From Bacteroidota bacterium (GTDB taxonomy: Bacteria > Bacteroidota > Bacteroidia > UKL13-3), in contig JAIXWD010000001.1 of the NCBI GenBank assembly GCA_027482225.1, forward strand, positions 1 through 64,000: a DNA stretch of 64,000 nt, in the 5' to 3' direction. The notes beneath the pieces were generated by a model. That model was not told where the DNA came from. It did no database searches and saw only the letters and a list, made by a program, of their open reading frames with translations. Below are positions 26,421-35,232 of the stretch, one piece after another. The first letter of the stretch is position 1. Every line of letters starts with the position of its first letter. The translations under genes and the position numbers were made by a program.

Positions 26421-26730
26421 CCACTATCTTGTTTTATATGATTTAAGAGGTAATATTTTTAACAGGTCATAGTTTAGTTTATTCTTAGTTTTGATCTTTT
26501 AATTATAATGGTTTTATGTTTCTTTACCCAGGATATTAGTTGCTATAAAATTATCATATAGGCAATCTATTTTTAAGGAAGGTGCTGTTTCTTATATTGT
26601 TTTTTAATGGAGTGACTATCTGATTCTATTGGTAGGAATAATTTTCACTTACGATTTGTTATGGTTTTATCCTAAAAAGAAAACCCTAATTAGTCTTGTG
26701 CTTTTAAGGAATATTCAAAACCAAAATCTG
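26421..26730. other. AT-rich gap, possibly holding a decayed membrane-protein gene
   Basis: No intact gene is seen between the SxtJ-like gene and the convergent HTTM-like gene. On the plus strand, translation of 26522-26700 gives hydrophobic segments broken by stops and frame changes (for example SYRQSIFKEGAVSYIVF, stop, WSDYLILLVGIIFTYDLLWF). These recall the N-terminal helices of MBOAT acyltransferases. This may be chance in AT-rich DNA. Confidence 0.25.
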
Positions 26731-27609
26731 TTACTGAACACGATATCCTACCACCATCATACACGTATTTTTTATTTTTTTTAATATTATCCAAAATAAA
26801 AATAAAGGATTAACCATAAAAATTAACATTGGAATATAAATACCTTTTATTGCAACATCTAATACCCAAAAAATTCCGATATGCATTACCAATAGTAGTA
26901 ATCCATAGATAAAAGAAATTTTTTTATTTAAGATTGAAATAACAGCAAAAAACTCTAAAAGAAGAGAAAATCCTAACAAGAAATATACCAAATAAAGATT
27001 ATTATTAAAAGTCTTTATCATTTCATTACCTTTTTGAATAAAAAAATTATTGCCATCGTTAACGTAGGAGTAAAAATATGATTTCATTATTTGTAATGGC
27101 ATTTTTTTGCCATCAAATACCCAATTTAAACCTGAGACATTTAATTTAGATATTGCAGACAATGTATACCCAATTGCAATAACTTGAACGGAGAATTGGA
27201 CCCTATTTTTTTGAATATTTGAATCAATATTTTTAGCTTTGAAAACATAGGATAAAAACTGACTAAAAAATATAAAACTGAATAATTCATTTCTTCGAAA
27301 TATCCCATTTGACTCCTCAATTGTAAATACTAATACACTTATTAAAAACAAAAATAAAGTTGTCCAAATCATTTGCTTTTCCATAATGTAAAAATAGATG
27401 GCTACCATTATTGTAATTAAACACATTAATTTAAAGGAAATATCAATAATACTATTGGGCTGAAGAAAGCTTAGCAAACCAATTGGCATTGCTATAAAAT
27501 TATTTTTACTTAATATTGTTACTATAGCATTTAACCAAAATATAACGAACGATATTTTCATGAAATTCCATTCAATCGTGCTATAATTATTATTCCATAT
27601 TACTTTCAT
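26731..27609 (-). CDS. HTTM-like polytopic membrane protein, copy 2
   Basis: 292 residues with about seven membrane segments. Conserved-looking loops are SAISKLNVSGLNWVFDGKKM, VNDGNNFF, ELFSFIFFSQFLSYVF, VMHIGIFWVLDVAI and IPMLIFMVNPLFLFW. The SKLN...W..G and HIG...IP patterns recall HTTM (vitamin K-dependent gamma-carboxylase-like) membrane proteins, but the resemblance is partial and the catalytic Lys cannot be assigned. It is a clear paralogue of the protein at 28008-28901. The start overlaps the preceding 146-residue gene by 20 bases. Confidence 0.7.
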   Translation of the reverse strand: MKVIWNNNYSTIEWNFMKISFVIFWLNAIVTILSKNNFIAMPIGLLSFLQPNSIIDISFKLMCLITIMVAIYFYIMEKQMIWTTLFLFLISVLVFTIEESNGIFRRNELFSFIFFSQFLSYVFKAKNIDSNIQKNRVQFSVQVIAIGYTLSAISKLNVSGLNWVFDGKKMPLQIMKSYFYSYVNDGNNFFIQKGNEMIKTFNNNLYLVYFLLGFSLLLEFFAVISILNKKISFIYGLLLLVMHIGIFWVLDVAIKGIYIPMLIFMVNPLFLFWIILKKIKNTCMMVVGYRVQ

Positions 27610-28030
27610 AAATCAACAGTTTTTTATGTATTATAGAATCATTTTTATAATAATAATAGTTTCGCCAAAGCTTTAATTTTTTATTTTTAATATTTTTATT
27701 TTCAGGTTTATTTAAAACAATTCTCATCATTTCAAATCCAACTTTATTTAAGTCATCAATACTCTCTAATCCATCTCCATATTCTATGTTTCTTTCATTG
27801 CAAATTGCATAAAAACTATGTCCTAAATTTACTCCTCTGGTATTCAATTTCCTACACGGTATTAATGAGTCATTGTCATCTGTTATGTAAAATGCATATG
27901 ACCAATTTGCAAAGGAATTATACATTGGAAATTCAGAAAAGGGATGTACCTCTCCAAATATCAAGAGGCCAATCAAATAGATAAAAATTACAACAATTGT
28001 TTTTGTTTTAAAAAGTATTTGCTTTACCAT
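27590..28030 (-). CDS. Small membrane-anchored partner of HTTM-like protein, copy 2
   Basis: 146 residues: one N-terminal membrane helix (VVIFIYLIGLLIF), then GEVHPFSEFPMYNSFANWSYAFYITDDND and a hydrophilic remainder with RGVNLGH and YYYYKND. It is a paralogue of the protein at 29889-30326 (shared GE.HPF..F.MY.SFA..SY.FY.TD). The soluble part should face outside the cytoplasm. I know no named family. It overlaps both neighbours (23 and 20 bases) and so probably works with the HTTM-like proteins. Confidence 0.72.
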   Translation of the reverse strand: MVKQILFKTKTIVVIFIYLIGLLIFGEVHPFSEFPMYNSFANWSYAFYITDDNDSLIPCRKLNTRGVNLGHSFYAICNERNIEYGDGLESIDDLNKVGFEMMRIVLNKPENKNIKNKKLKLWRNYYYYKNDSIIHKKLLIYESNME

Positions 28031-28901
28031 TACTTCCTAATGCTGTTATAAGATAATTCTTTAATGCTTTAAGTATTATCCAAAATATAAATACGGGATT
28101 AATCATAAAAATTAACATTGGAATATATGTTCCTGCAATCGCCACATCTAGTACCAAATAGAATCCGATATGCATAAACACTAAAAGTAAACCATATACA
28201 AAGGCATATTTTTTATTAATAATTGAAATGACTGCAAACAGTTCTATTATTAGTGTGAATGCTAAAACAAACATTACTCCCAATGAATATTTATCTACCA
28301 AATTAATTATATGATTAGCATTGGTAATATGTTCAAGATTACCATCATTCACAAAGCCAAAGTAATTTGTTTTCATAATTTGTAATGGCATTAGTAAACC
28401 ATCCGTTATCCATTTTAATCCAGAAGTGTTTAACTTAGCTATAGCAGATATGGTATAGCTAATTGATATGAGTTGAACAGAAAATTGAATTCGGTATTTA
28501 TCTACATCAAAATCTATATATTTTTTTTTGATACTGTAAGCAATAAATTGGGCAAAGAATACTCCTGTAATCATGGTATTTCTGTTGAAATCACTATTGG
28601 AGTCTTCTAGTGAAAATGCAAATAAACTGATCAGGGACAAACCCATTAAAGACCACCAAATGTGTTTTTCTATAATATAGAAATATATCAGTAGGAGATT
28701 AGTTATTAACAAAAATATTTTAGCATTAAAACATAAATAAAAACCTCCTGGTAATAATTTAAAAATGCTTTCTGGTGTTGGCGCATAATTATACCTTGAT
28801 ATGATTAACAAAAATGATAGCAACCATATCAAAGAAAATGATGATTTCATTAATGTCCATTCTAATTTTGAATAGGAATTATTTTTTAAAAATGAATTCA
28901 T
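28008..28901 (-). CDS. HTTM-like polytopic membrane protein, copy 1
   Basis: 297 residues, seven or so membrane helices. It is aligned along its length with the protein at 26731-27609: YSKLEWTLMKSSFSLIWL vs YSTIEWNFMKISFVIFWL, SAIAKLNTSGLKWITDGLLM, VMFVLAFTLIIELFAVISI, FMHIGFYLVLDVAIAG, IPMLIFMINPVF. Assignment to HTTM is tentative. Located 9 bases after the SGNH hydrolase gene and overlapping the next small gene. Confidence 0.7.
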   Translation of the reverse strand: MNSFLKNNSYSKLEWTLMKSSFSLIWLLSFLLIISRYNYAPTPESIFKLLPGGFYLCFNAKIFLLITNLLLIYFYIIEKHIWWSLMGLSLISLFAFSLEDSNSDFNRNTMITGVFFAQFIAYSIKKKYIDFDVDKYRIQFSVQLISISYTISAIAKLNTSGLKWITDGLLMPLQIMKTNYFGFVNDGNLEHITNANHIINLVDKYSLGVMFVLAFTLIIELFAVISIINKKYAFVYGLLLVFMHIGFYLVLDVAIAGTYIPMLIFMINPVFIFWIILKALKNYLITALGSNGKANTF

Positions 28902-28909
28902 TTTATTGT

Positions 28910-29908
28910 TTATAGTTTAAGTTCATTGTAAATAATATTACCCATATTATAATATCCTTTTGAGTTATAATGTTTATTAATTATCCAATAATCTTTAACG
29001 ATATCATTATTTCTGTAGTAATCATTAAACGATTCAAATAATAGAGTAACGTATGGCTTATTTTTCAATTGTTCAACCAATTCAAATGGTTCAATAGCAT
29101 CCTCAATTAATTCGGAAGGAAGTGGATGTATTAATAAATGATACTCAATTTTGTTTGAAAAACAAAATTGTGCTGTTTGTTCAATTTGATTTTCAATTAA
29201 TTCAATTGCTTCTTTTTCTTTTAACAGCAAATCATTTTCGCTTATTAAATCTTCATTGTACCTAAAAAAAACATGCATGAATGCCCTGAAAACATGTGAA
29301 ATATGATACAGGAATTCCCAACTAGGTCCTACCTTGCCTGAAACGGTTCCATCCTCGTTAAACCTTTCCAATCCACCTCTCCAAATTACATCACTTACAT
29401 CGGTTGAGTTAATGCATTCGATTACAATTTGAGGTTTTAACAACATTAACTTATCTGTTAATATTTTATAATTGTAAAAAACATCACTTCCACAAGATCC
29501 AGCATTATATATTTTGTACTTAGCCTTATTCTTTACATTTATGCAATATTCAAACTTTCTAACCCATGAACTATCATATGGTGCACCGTCTCCTTCAGTA
29601 AATGAGTCGCCTAAACAAATTATTTTTATTGATGTAGTATCTTTAATAAAAGTTTGAATTGATTTTTCTCTATTTCCGAATTCATTATACTGATTAAAAT
29701 ATTGCCATTCTTTTTCCTTTTTTGTCCTTGAAGTATTTGGTTTGTTGGTGTAATACCAATTAGATCTACGGACCTTGTACTTATAAGAATAACTTTTTCC
29801 TTTAAACTCAGACCTTGTTTTATATTTTTCCGAAATTCTTAAAAATAATTCTAAGCAAAGAAAAAATATGAGTATGGAAATGAAAAGTTTATTTAAAAAT
29901 GGTTTCAT
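28910..29908 (-). CDS. SGNH/GDSL-family hydrolase, membrane anchored
   Basis: 332 residues with an N-terminal membrane helix (LFISILIFFLCLELFLRI). SGNH blocks are visible: block I IICLGDSFTEGDG (catalytic Ser), block II IYNAGSCGSD (Gly), block III INSTDVSD in place of the usual GxND, and a C-terminal INKHYNSKGYYNMG supplying His. Such proteins act as esterases or as O-acetyltransferase partners on glycans, usually outside the cytoplasm. Residue choice in block III (N-S-T-D) is atypical. It lies between the two HTTM/partner pairs, starts inside the end of the upstream 145-residue gene, and probably belongs to the same complex or pathway. Confidence 0.82.
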   Translation of the reverse strand: MKPFLNKLFISILIFFLCLELFLRISEKYKTRSEFKGKSYSYKYKVRRSNWYYTNKPNTSRTKKEKEWQYFNQYNEFGNREKSIQTFIKDTTSIKIICLGDSFTEGDGAPYDSSWVRKFEYCINVKNKAKYKIYNAGSCGSDVFYNYKILTDKLMLLKPQIVIECINSTDVSDVIWRGGLERFNEDGTVSGKVGPSWEFLYHISHVFRAFMHVFFRYNEDLISENDLLLKEKEAIELIENQIEQTAQFCFSNKIEYHLLIHPLPSELIEDAIEPFELVEQLKNKPYVTLLFESFNDYYRNNDIVKDYWIINKHYNSKGYYNMGNIIYNELKL

Positions 29909-30326
29909 ACATTTCTTGCTTTTTACATTTTATATCTTTTCCTTCATAATAAAAGTACATCCTATTTATTTTAACCTTCTTATTGTTATGGGTCAACTTT
30001 AGGTTATTTATTCTAATAATATTCAGCATCTGTTTTCCTATTTCGTGTAATACCGAATCACTCTCCATTCCATGACCATGCTTGAAATCATTTTTTTCAC
30101 AAATTGTAGTATACATATGAGCCAAATTTGTTCCTGTTGTATTTAAGTCTGTACATTTTATCATTTTATTTTCATTGTCTGTAAAATAAAAAACATAAGA
30201 ATAATCGGCAAACGAGCTGTACATGGAGAATTTACAAAATGGATGCGCTTCGCCAAATATCATAACGCCAATAAAGTAGGTTAAAGCAATAATAAATCCG
30301 CTTGACTTATAAATAACTTTTTTCAT
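29889..30326 (-). CDS. Small membrane-anchored partner of HTTM-like protein, copy 1
   Basis: 145 residues with one N-terminal helix (FIIALTYFIGVMIF) followed by GEAHPFCKFSMYSSFADYSYVFYFTDNEN, CTDLNTTGTNLAH and YFYYEG. Paralogue of the 146-residue protein at 27590-28030; function unknown. It overlaps the upstream glycosyltransferase gene by 4 bases and the SGNH gene by 20 bases. Confidence 0.72.
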   Translation of the reverse strand: MKKVIYKSSGFIIALTYFIGVMIFGEAHPFCKFSMYSSFADYSYVFYFTDNENKMIKCTDLNTTGTNLAHMYTTICEKNDFKHGHGMESDSVLHEIGKQMLNIIRINNLKLTHNNKKVKINRMYFYYEGKDIKCKKQEMYETIFK

Positions 30327-31501
30327 GAAATTTTATTTTTGATCCATTGCCAAATTTCCCAATCTTGTTTACCCCAGTTATGATAAACATGCATAAAGGA
30401 TGGTTTATAGCTTGTGTTAAAACCATCATCTGTTATTATTCCATCTTTACTATTTAACATCAATCCATTGTTGAAGTAATCGGCTATAAAGTTCCACTTT
30501 TTAGATAGGGTAGGATGGTTGTATAATCCAAACTCCCAAGCAGTTGCAATTAAAGTACCTTGGTCACGAGTTTTCCAGTTTGGTAGTGTAAATATATGCA
30601 AGGTTTTATGATGCCAACTATTTAAAAAAGCCTCACTTTGATCATTGAATAAAAAGACTCCACCATTCCAATGTTGCCAATTTTTATTTTTTATTTTTAG
30701 GTTAAAAGTTTCTGCTATTTGTATTGTCAAATGGTCACACTCATCTTGCCAGATATCATTTCCGTGTTTGTCGTACCATTTTTGATTCCATTTATTAAAT
30801 ACAATTCCTTTCGGCTTTTCTTGATTGTTTTTTAGATTGACTTCATACATTACAATTTCTCCTGTATTTAGATGCCAAGTTCTTGTTTTTCTATTGAAAT
30901 AAAATTCGTTGTTCAATATAAATTTGGGGTAACTCAAAGCAAATTTTATTGCGGTTAGGCTTTTCTTAAAGAATGTTTTATTCAAATTATCAAATAAAAA
31001 CTGCAATTCAGCTGCTTTCTTAATTAGATAGGGGTCTTTAATAGTTTTAAGTTCTATGCTTTCCATGTAATCATAGTAAATTTTTCTGTTTTTTTTCCAT
31101 ACTTCAGAACAGTTGCAATTAACCGCATATGCACTAAACTTCCTTAATTTACAATGATCAGGGGCAAATGTAATTGGGGTAATATATTCATTAAAAATAC
31201 TATCGCAGTTATTTGACACAGCAATTACATCAGTGTCTAAGTAACAATAATTATTGCCCTTGGGCAGAAATTTGTTCAATCCTGTTTTTAAATAAATACT
31301 TGCTTGATGGTGATTATATTTTTTATCAATTTTTACATCAATAATATTATCATGGTTTATAGTATTTTCATTTCTAGAAGAATCAGTTACTACAATAATT
31401 TCACTTTTTGAAAAATGTTTTAGATATATTAATGAAAAATGTAAAGTATCAATATGTTCTGCTGATCCACAAACTACAAAAACAAAAATATTTTTACTCA
31501 T
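30323..31501 (-). CDS. GT-A type glycosyltransferase
   Basis: 392 residues. A nucleotide-sugar-binding DxD is in NNYCYLDTDVIAVSNN; downstream WNGGVFLFNDQ, TRDQGTLIATAWEFG and a C-terminal SFMHVYHNWGKQDWEIW match the layout of GT8-like enzymes. A large insertion sits between residues about 150 and 260 (LTAIKFALSYPKFILNNEFYF region). It overlaps the upstream SDR gene by 8 bases and the next gene by 4, so it is part of the minus-strand operon. Substrate unknown. Confidence 0.75.
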   Translation of the reverse strand: MSKNIFVFVVCGSAEHIDTLHFSLIYLKHFSKSEIIVVTDSSRNENTINHDNIIDVKIDKKYNHHQASIYLKTGLNKFLPKGNNYCYLDTDVIAVSNNCDSIFNEYITPITFAPDHCKLRKFSAYAVNCNCSEVWKKNRKIYYDYMESIELKTIKDPYLIKKAAELQFLFDNLNKTFFKKSLTAIKFALSYPKFILNNEFYFNRKTRTWHLNTGEIVMYEVNLKNNQEKPKGIVFNKWNQKWYDKHGNDIWQDECDHLTIQIAETFNLKIKNKNWQHWNGGVFLFNDQSEAFLNSWHHKTLHIFTLPNWKTRDQGTLIATAWEFGLYNHPTLSKKWNFIADYFNNGLMLNSKDGIITDDGFNTSYKPSFMHVYHNWGKQDWEIWQWIKNKIS

Positions 31502-32429
31502 AACTATTGTTTTTATACCAAGCTACCATTTCATTTATTCCATCTTCTATTTTGCAAACGGGCTTAAATTGAATATATTCTTCTAATTTATTGGTATTGC
31601 TAAATGTTGATATTAGTTCATTTTCTGGCAAATTACTGAAATTAATCTTGGGCTCTTTTCCTATTGATTGTGCAATTAGATTAGCATATTGTAAAACCGA
31701 AATTGGAGAGCCTAAGCCAATGTTAAATATTTTATGTGTGCCAATCTTTTCAAATTGGATTTTATTTATTAATAATTCTATGGCTTTTATAATATCACTT
31801 ACATGAGTGAAATCTCTATAAACATTCCCTTTATTATAAATATTAATAGGTAATCCTTTATCAATATTACTCATGAATTTATAGGCTGCCATATCTGGCC
31901 TTGTCCACGAACCATAAACTGTAAAAAACCTCAAACCTATAGCTATTAACCCAAATTGAGCACAATAATTTTCAATCATCACTTCATTCATTTTTTTAGA
32001 AGTTCCGTAAAACGATAGTTGTGATTGTGTATTGCTTTCTTCGCTCATTAATTTCTGATTAGGACTATAAACTGATGAACTACTGGCATAAATGAGGTGT
32101 TTCACTCCGTTTTTTCTGCATTGTTCCAATACATTAAACGTTCCGTGTAAATTGGTTTCAAAGTATTTAGTTGGATTAATAAGTGAGCCAGATATTCCAG
32201 TTTCTGCAGCCAAATGAATCAATACATCGGGTTTAGTATTTAGATTATCTAAAAAGGCATTCGTAATGTCTCCTTGTTCTATATATTTTAAATTTGCACT
32301 TCGAGTAGTGGCTGCTTTATTGTTTGAGGATAATAAGTCAATTGCATTAATATCAAACTTACCTTCCAATTGCTTTTGCAAATGATAACCAATAAAACCG
32401 GCTCCACCTGTTATGAATATCAACGACAT
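31494..32429 (-). CDS. NAD-dependent sugar epimerase/dehydratase (extended SDR)
   Basis: 311 residues with the NAD-binding TGGAGFIGYHL at the N-terminus, HLAAETG, a catalytic Y-x-x-x-K (FYGTSKKMNE) after a YASSSSVY segment, and GLRFFTVYGSWTRPDMA typical of UDP-glucuronate 4-epimerase or UDP-glucose/GlcNAc epimerase-like enzymes. It would supply an epimerised nucleotide sugar to the glycan pathway. The exact substrate cannot be set from the sequence. Confidence 0.88.
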   Translation of the reverse strand: MSLIFITGGAGFIGYHLQKQLEGKFDINAIDLLSSNNKAATTRSANLKYIEQGDITNAFLDNLNTKPDVLIHLAAETGISGSLINPTKYFETNLHGTFNVLEQCRKNGVKHLIYASSSSVYSPNQKLMSEESNTQSQLSFYGTSKKMNEVMIENYCAQFGLIAIGLRFFTVYGSWTRPDMAAYKFMSNIDKGLPINIYNKGNVYRDFTHVSDIIKAIELLINKIQFEKIGTHKIFNIGLGSPISVLQYANLIAQSIGKEPKINFSNLPENELISTFSNTNKLEEYIQFKPVCKIEDGINEMVAWYKNNSYE

Positions 32430-32466
32430 ATTTTTTAATTAGTGCAATGTAATTTAGACAAATGAA

Positions 32467-34239
32467 TTAATCAACCCAATGACTAAACCATTTTTCCATG
32501 ATCAAAATCTTCCATAGTTTCCAATTGTAATCTTGTTTTAGTAAATTATCTAAATATGACTGATTGATAATATTATGCTTAACCAAATTACTATGTGCTA
32601 ATTCTTTTTTGTAATATTCAATGTTCATATAGTAATTATCCGGACCTACAAAACCTTGTTTTTTTCTATCTAATATAGATTGTGGTAAGAATTTTTTAAT
32701 GTTTTCATACAATAAAAATTTAGTTTGATGTTGTTTGAAATATTGCTTTTCATCTAGTAAAAATACCTTTTCAAATAATTTATGATCTAGAAAGGGGACG
32801 CGGACTTCTAATGAATTTGCCATACTTGCTCTGTCAATTTTGGTTAATACCAATTCGCCCATAAAACATTTCATGTCCAAATATTGAATCGATTTTAAAC
32901 GCGTTAGCTTGTTATTATAGTGCTTTCTGTAAAACCAATGTACGTCACTTGGAATGTATTGATGTAAAGCAGGCGTTAACATATGCTCTAGTTCATTTTT
33001 ATCGAACCAGCCCATAGACATTGCATGCGCATAATAATTAACGGTTCCTCGTTTTTTAAACAGCGACTTTATCTTCCTTAACCAATCTTTATTATAAATT
33101 TCTTCAAAATACTGATGTTGCCAGGTATAACCTCCAAATATTTCATCAGCCCCTTCACCGCTTAATACTGCCTTAACGTTTTGCTTGGCTAGTTTGCTAA
33201 CCATATATGTGGGTACTATTGAAATATCTGCAATGGGTTCGTCATATACTACTGGCATTATATTCACCAAATCAAGACTACTCTCGTCTGCAATAACATA
33301 TTTATTAGGAACATTCAAGTGTTTTGCAACTATTTCAGCAAATTGATGCTCACTTTTCTCCCAATTCTTAAATCCAATTGAAAAAGTTTCTGGATTTATT
33401 CCAGACCTTTTTATGTAATGAACTATGGCGCTACTATCATAACCACCGCTTATAAAAGACCCAATTGGAACATCCGCTCTTGTGTGTTCTGACACAGATA
33501 ATTGTAATATCTCGTTTACTTCATCTATTAATAAATCACTTTTTACTTGTTCATTTTTGCTTTTCAATTCCCAATATTCAAATAATGAATGGGAGAAACT
33601 ACCAACGTCAAAAGTCAATAAATTAGCAGGTGGGATTTTGTATATATTTTTCCAAATAGTTTTGGGTGATGGAATATAACGGTAAACAAAATAATCAGAA
33701 AAGGAGCTATAATCAATTTCTTTTTTTACTATGCCAGAAGCTAAAATTGCCTTTAATTCTGAAGCAAATATGAAGTAGTTTTCATTAATGAAATAATACA
33801 ACGGCTTGATACCAAATCGATCTCTAATTAAAAATACTTTGTTTATTTTTTTATCATAAATGGCAATTGCAAACATGCCTTTTAGCTCCTTAACAAAGTC
33901 TAATCCCCACTTCAAGTAGGCGGCAATAATAACTTCTGTATCAGTATTTGTTTTAAAAGTATAAGAATCTAATAACTGATTTTTTAACTCTACATAGTTA
34001 TAAATTTCGCCATTAAATGTTACAACAATTTGATCATTGCTGCTAATCATAGGTTGTTTACCAGCATCAGATAAATCTAAAAATGATAGGCGCGTATGAC
34101 CAAATGCCACTTGATTATTCTCATCAAAATAAGTTCCACTTCCATCAGGACCACGATGTTGAAGTGCTAAAACCATTTTTTCAAATGAATTAGTATTTAT
34201 TTCGATTTTTCTATTTACCTGGCCGATTATTCCACACAT
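32467..34239 (-). CDS. asnB: Asparagine synthase (glutamine-hydrolysing)
   Basis: 590 residues. The N-terminal Ntn glutaminase domain starts MCGIIGQVN with Cys2 as nucleophile and has QHRGPDGSG; the synthetase domain has the PP-loop motif SGGYDSSAIVHY and LSGEGADEIFGGY. Converts aspartate to asparagine. Members in surface-glycan clusters are often pathway-specific amidotransferases, and this one sits 1 base from the lipoprotein gene in a biosynthetic operon, so amidation of a sugar acid or a small molecule is as likely as housekeeping asparagine synthesis. Confidence 0.92.
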   Translation of the reverse strand: MCGIIGQVNRKIEINTNSFEKMVLALQHRGPDGSGTYFDENNQVAFGHTRLSFLDLSDAGKQPMISSNDQIVVTFNGEIYNYVELKNQLLDSYTFKTNTDTEVIIAAYLKWGLDFVKELKGMFAIAIYDKKINKVFLIRDRFGIKPLYYFINENYFIFASELKAILASGIVKKEIDYSSFSDYFVYRYIPSPKTIWKNIYKIPPANLLTFDVGSFSHSLFEYWELKSKNEQVKSDLLIDEVNEILQLSVSEHTRADVPIGSFISGGYDSSAIVHYIKRSGINPETFSIGFKNWEKSEHQFAEIVAKHLNVPNKYVIADESSLDLVNIMPVVYDEPIADISIVPTYMVSKLAKQNVKAVLSGEGADEIFGGYTWQHQYFEEIYNKDWLRKIKSLFKKRGTVNYYAHAMSMGWFDKNELEHMLTPALHQYIPSDVHWFYRKHYNNKLTRLKSIQYLDMKCFMGELVLTKIDRASMANSLEVRVPFLDHKLFEKVFLLDEKQYFKQHQTKFLLYENIKKFLPQSILDRKKQGFVGPDNYYMNIEYYKKELAHSNLVKHNIINQSYLDNLLKQDYNWKLWKILIMEKWFSHWVD

Positions 34240-35232
34240 TTACTTGCAATTTATATCTAGATAATATTTTCTAAAATGGTTTAGATTCATTGGGGCATTA
34301 TTTAAATTATCAATCACACGAATAACATATTTATCATACTTTAGATTAGCAGGATATATTATCCATTTTCTATCTATAGTTTCAAAAGAGCACTTATTAA
34401 CACCTTGGAGAAGTTTGGCTTTATTTGCATGTATGTAATTCCTAAGTTTTTTAGAAAAATCATTGTTGTTCTTGTTTTGATGGCATAATACTGCAAATGC
34501 TAAATCATTGGATACTAATTCATTTGCAAATCCAAAGGTTTTCTTAGTTCTTAATACGGTTAAATTATTATTTTTTTTAGCATTTTCAAGTAATTCATCG
34601 TAATCAATAATTCTTGTTAGAGAAGAATCAAATACTATAAATGGATCATATGGGTCGAAAATAAATCGCTTATTTCCAATATTAACAATTGGGAATGTGT
34701 GTACATTTTTTATGGAAACTTCAGTTGCTTTTATTCCTAGAAGATAATCCAGTAATCGTATATAAAAAGTTGTTCTATCTCCGCACCAAAGAGGCTGTAA
34801 GTTGTTATTGGCAATATGGTAGCAAATAGTCAAGGGTAATTTATTCCAATTTTTAAAAGCAATATTATGGCTAGATTTGCCATGCATAGATCCAAAAAAT
34901 TGAAAGCTTGACGCAGCATATACAAATTCGCTTAGTAGTAAAGATTTTAAGTAAATCTTTGTTGCCTCATGTTCATTTAGTTTATCAAATGCGTTAAATT
35001 TAGATTTTAAAATGGCTATAGCTTGATTGAAGTTAGCTGCTTGATTATAATTAAATGTATCATTTTTATAAGATATATTCAATGCGTTATCTTTGGAGTT
35101 ATTTATTGATATAGGACTGGCAATAAACACACTTTTACATTTCCCTGCATTTGGTTCTTGATTCTTATTTGTGCAAGAAATAAACAAAATGAGAAGTATA
35201 CCTAGCAACTTAAAACTTTTCGAATAATTCAT
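34240..35232 (-). CDS. Transglutaminase-like lipoprotein
   Basis: 330 residues with an N-terminal hydrophobic segment and probable lipobox LFISC followed by TNKNQ. The central region has a Cys-His-Asp arrangement in the order and spacing of transglutaminase-like cysteine proteases: PLWCGDRTTFYIRLLDYLLG, KNVHTFPIVNIG and RFIFDPYDPF. By family analogy it could be a peptidase or acyl-transfer enzyme on the periplasmic side; this rests on motif order only. It overlaps the upstream UbiA gene by 4 bases (ATGA) and abuts asnB. Confidence 0.65.
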   Translation of the reverse strand: MNYSKSFKLLGILLILFISCTNKNQEPNAGKCKSVFIASPISINNSKDNALNISYKNDTFNYNQAANFNQAIAILKSKFNAFDKLNEHEATKIYLKSLLLSEFVYAASSFQFFGSMHGKSSHNIAFKNWNKLPLTICYHIANNNLQPLWCGDRTTFYIRLLDYLLGIKATEVSIKNVHTFPIVNIGNKRFIFDPYDPFIVFDSSLTRIIDYDELLENAKKNNNLTVLRTKKTFGFANELVSNDLAFAVLCHQNKNNNDFSKKLRNYIHANKAKLLQGVNKCSFETIDRKWIIYPANLKYDKYVIRVIDNLNNAPMNLNHFRKYYLDINCK

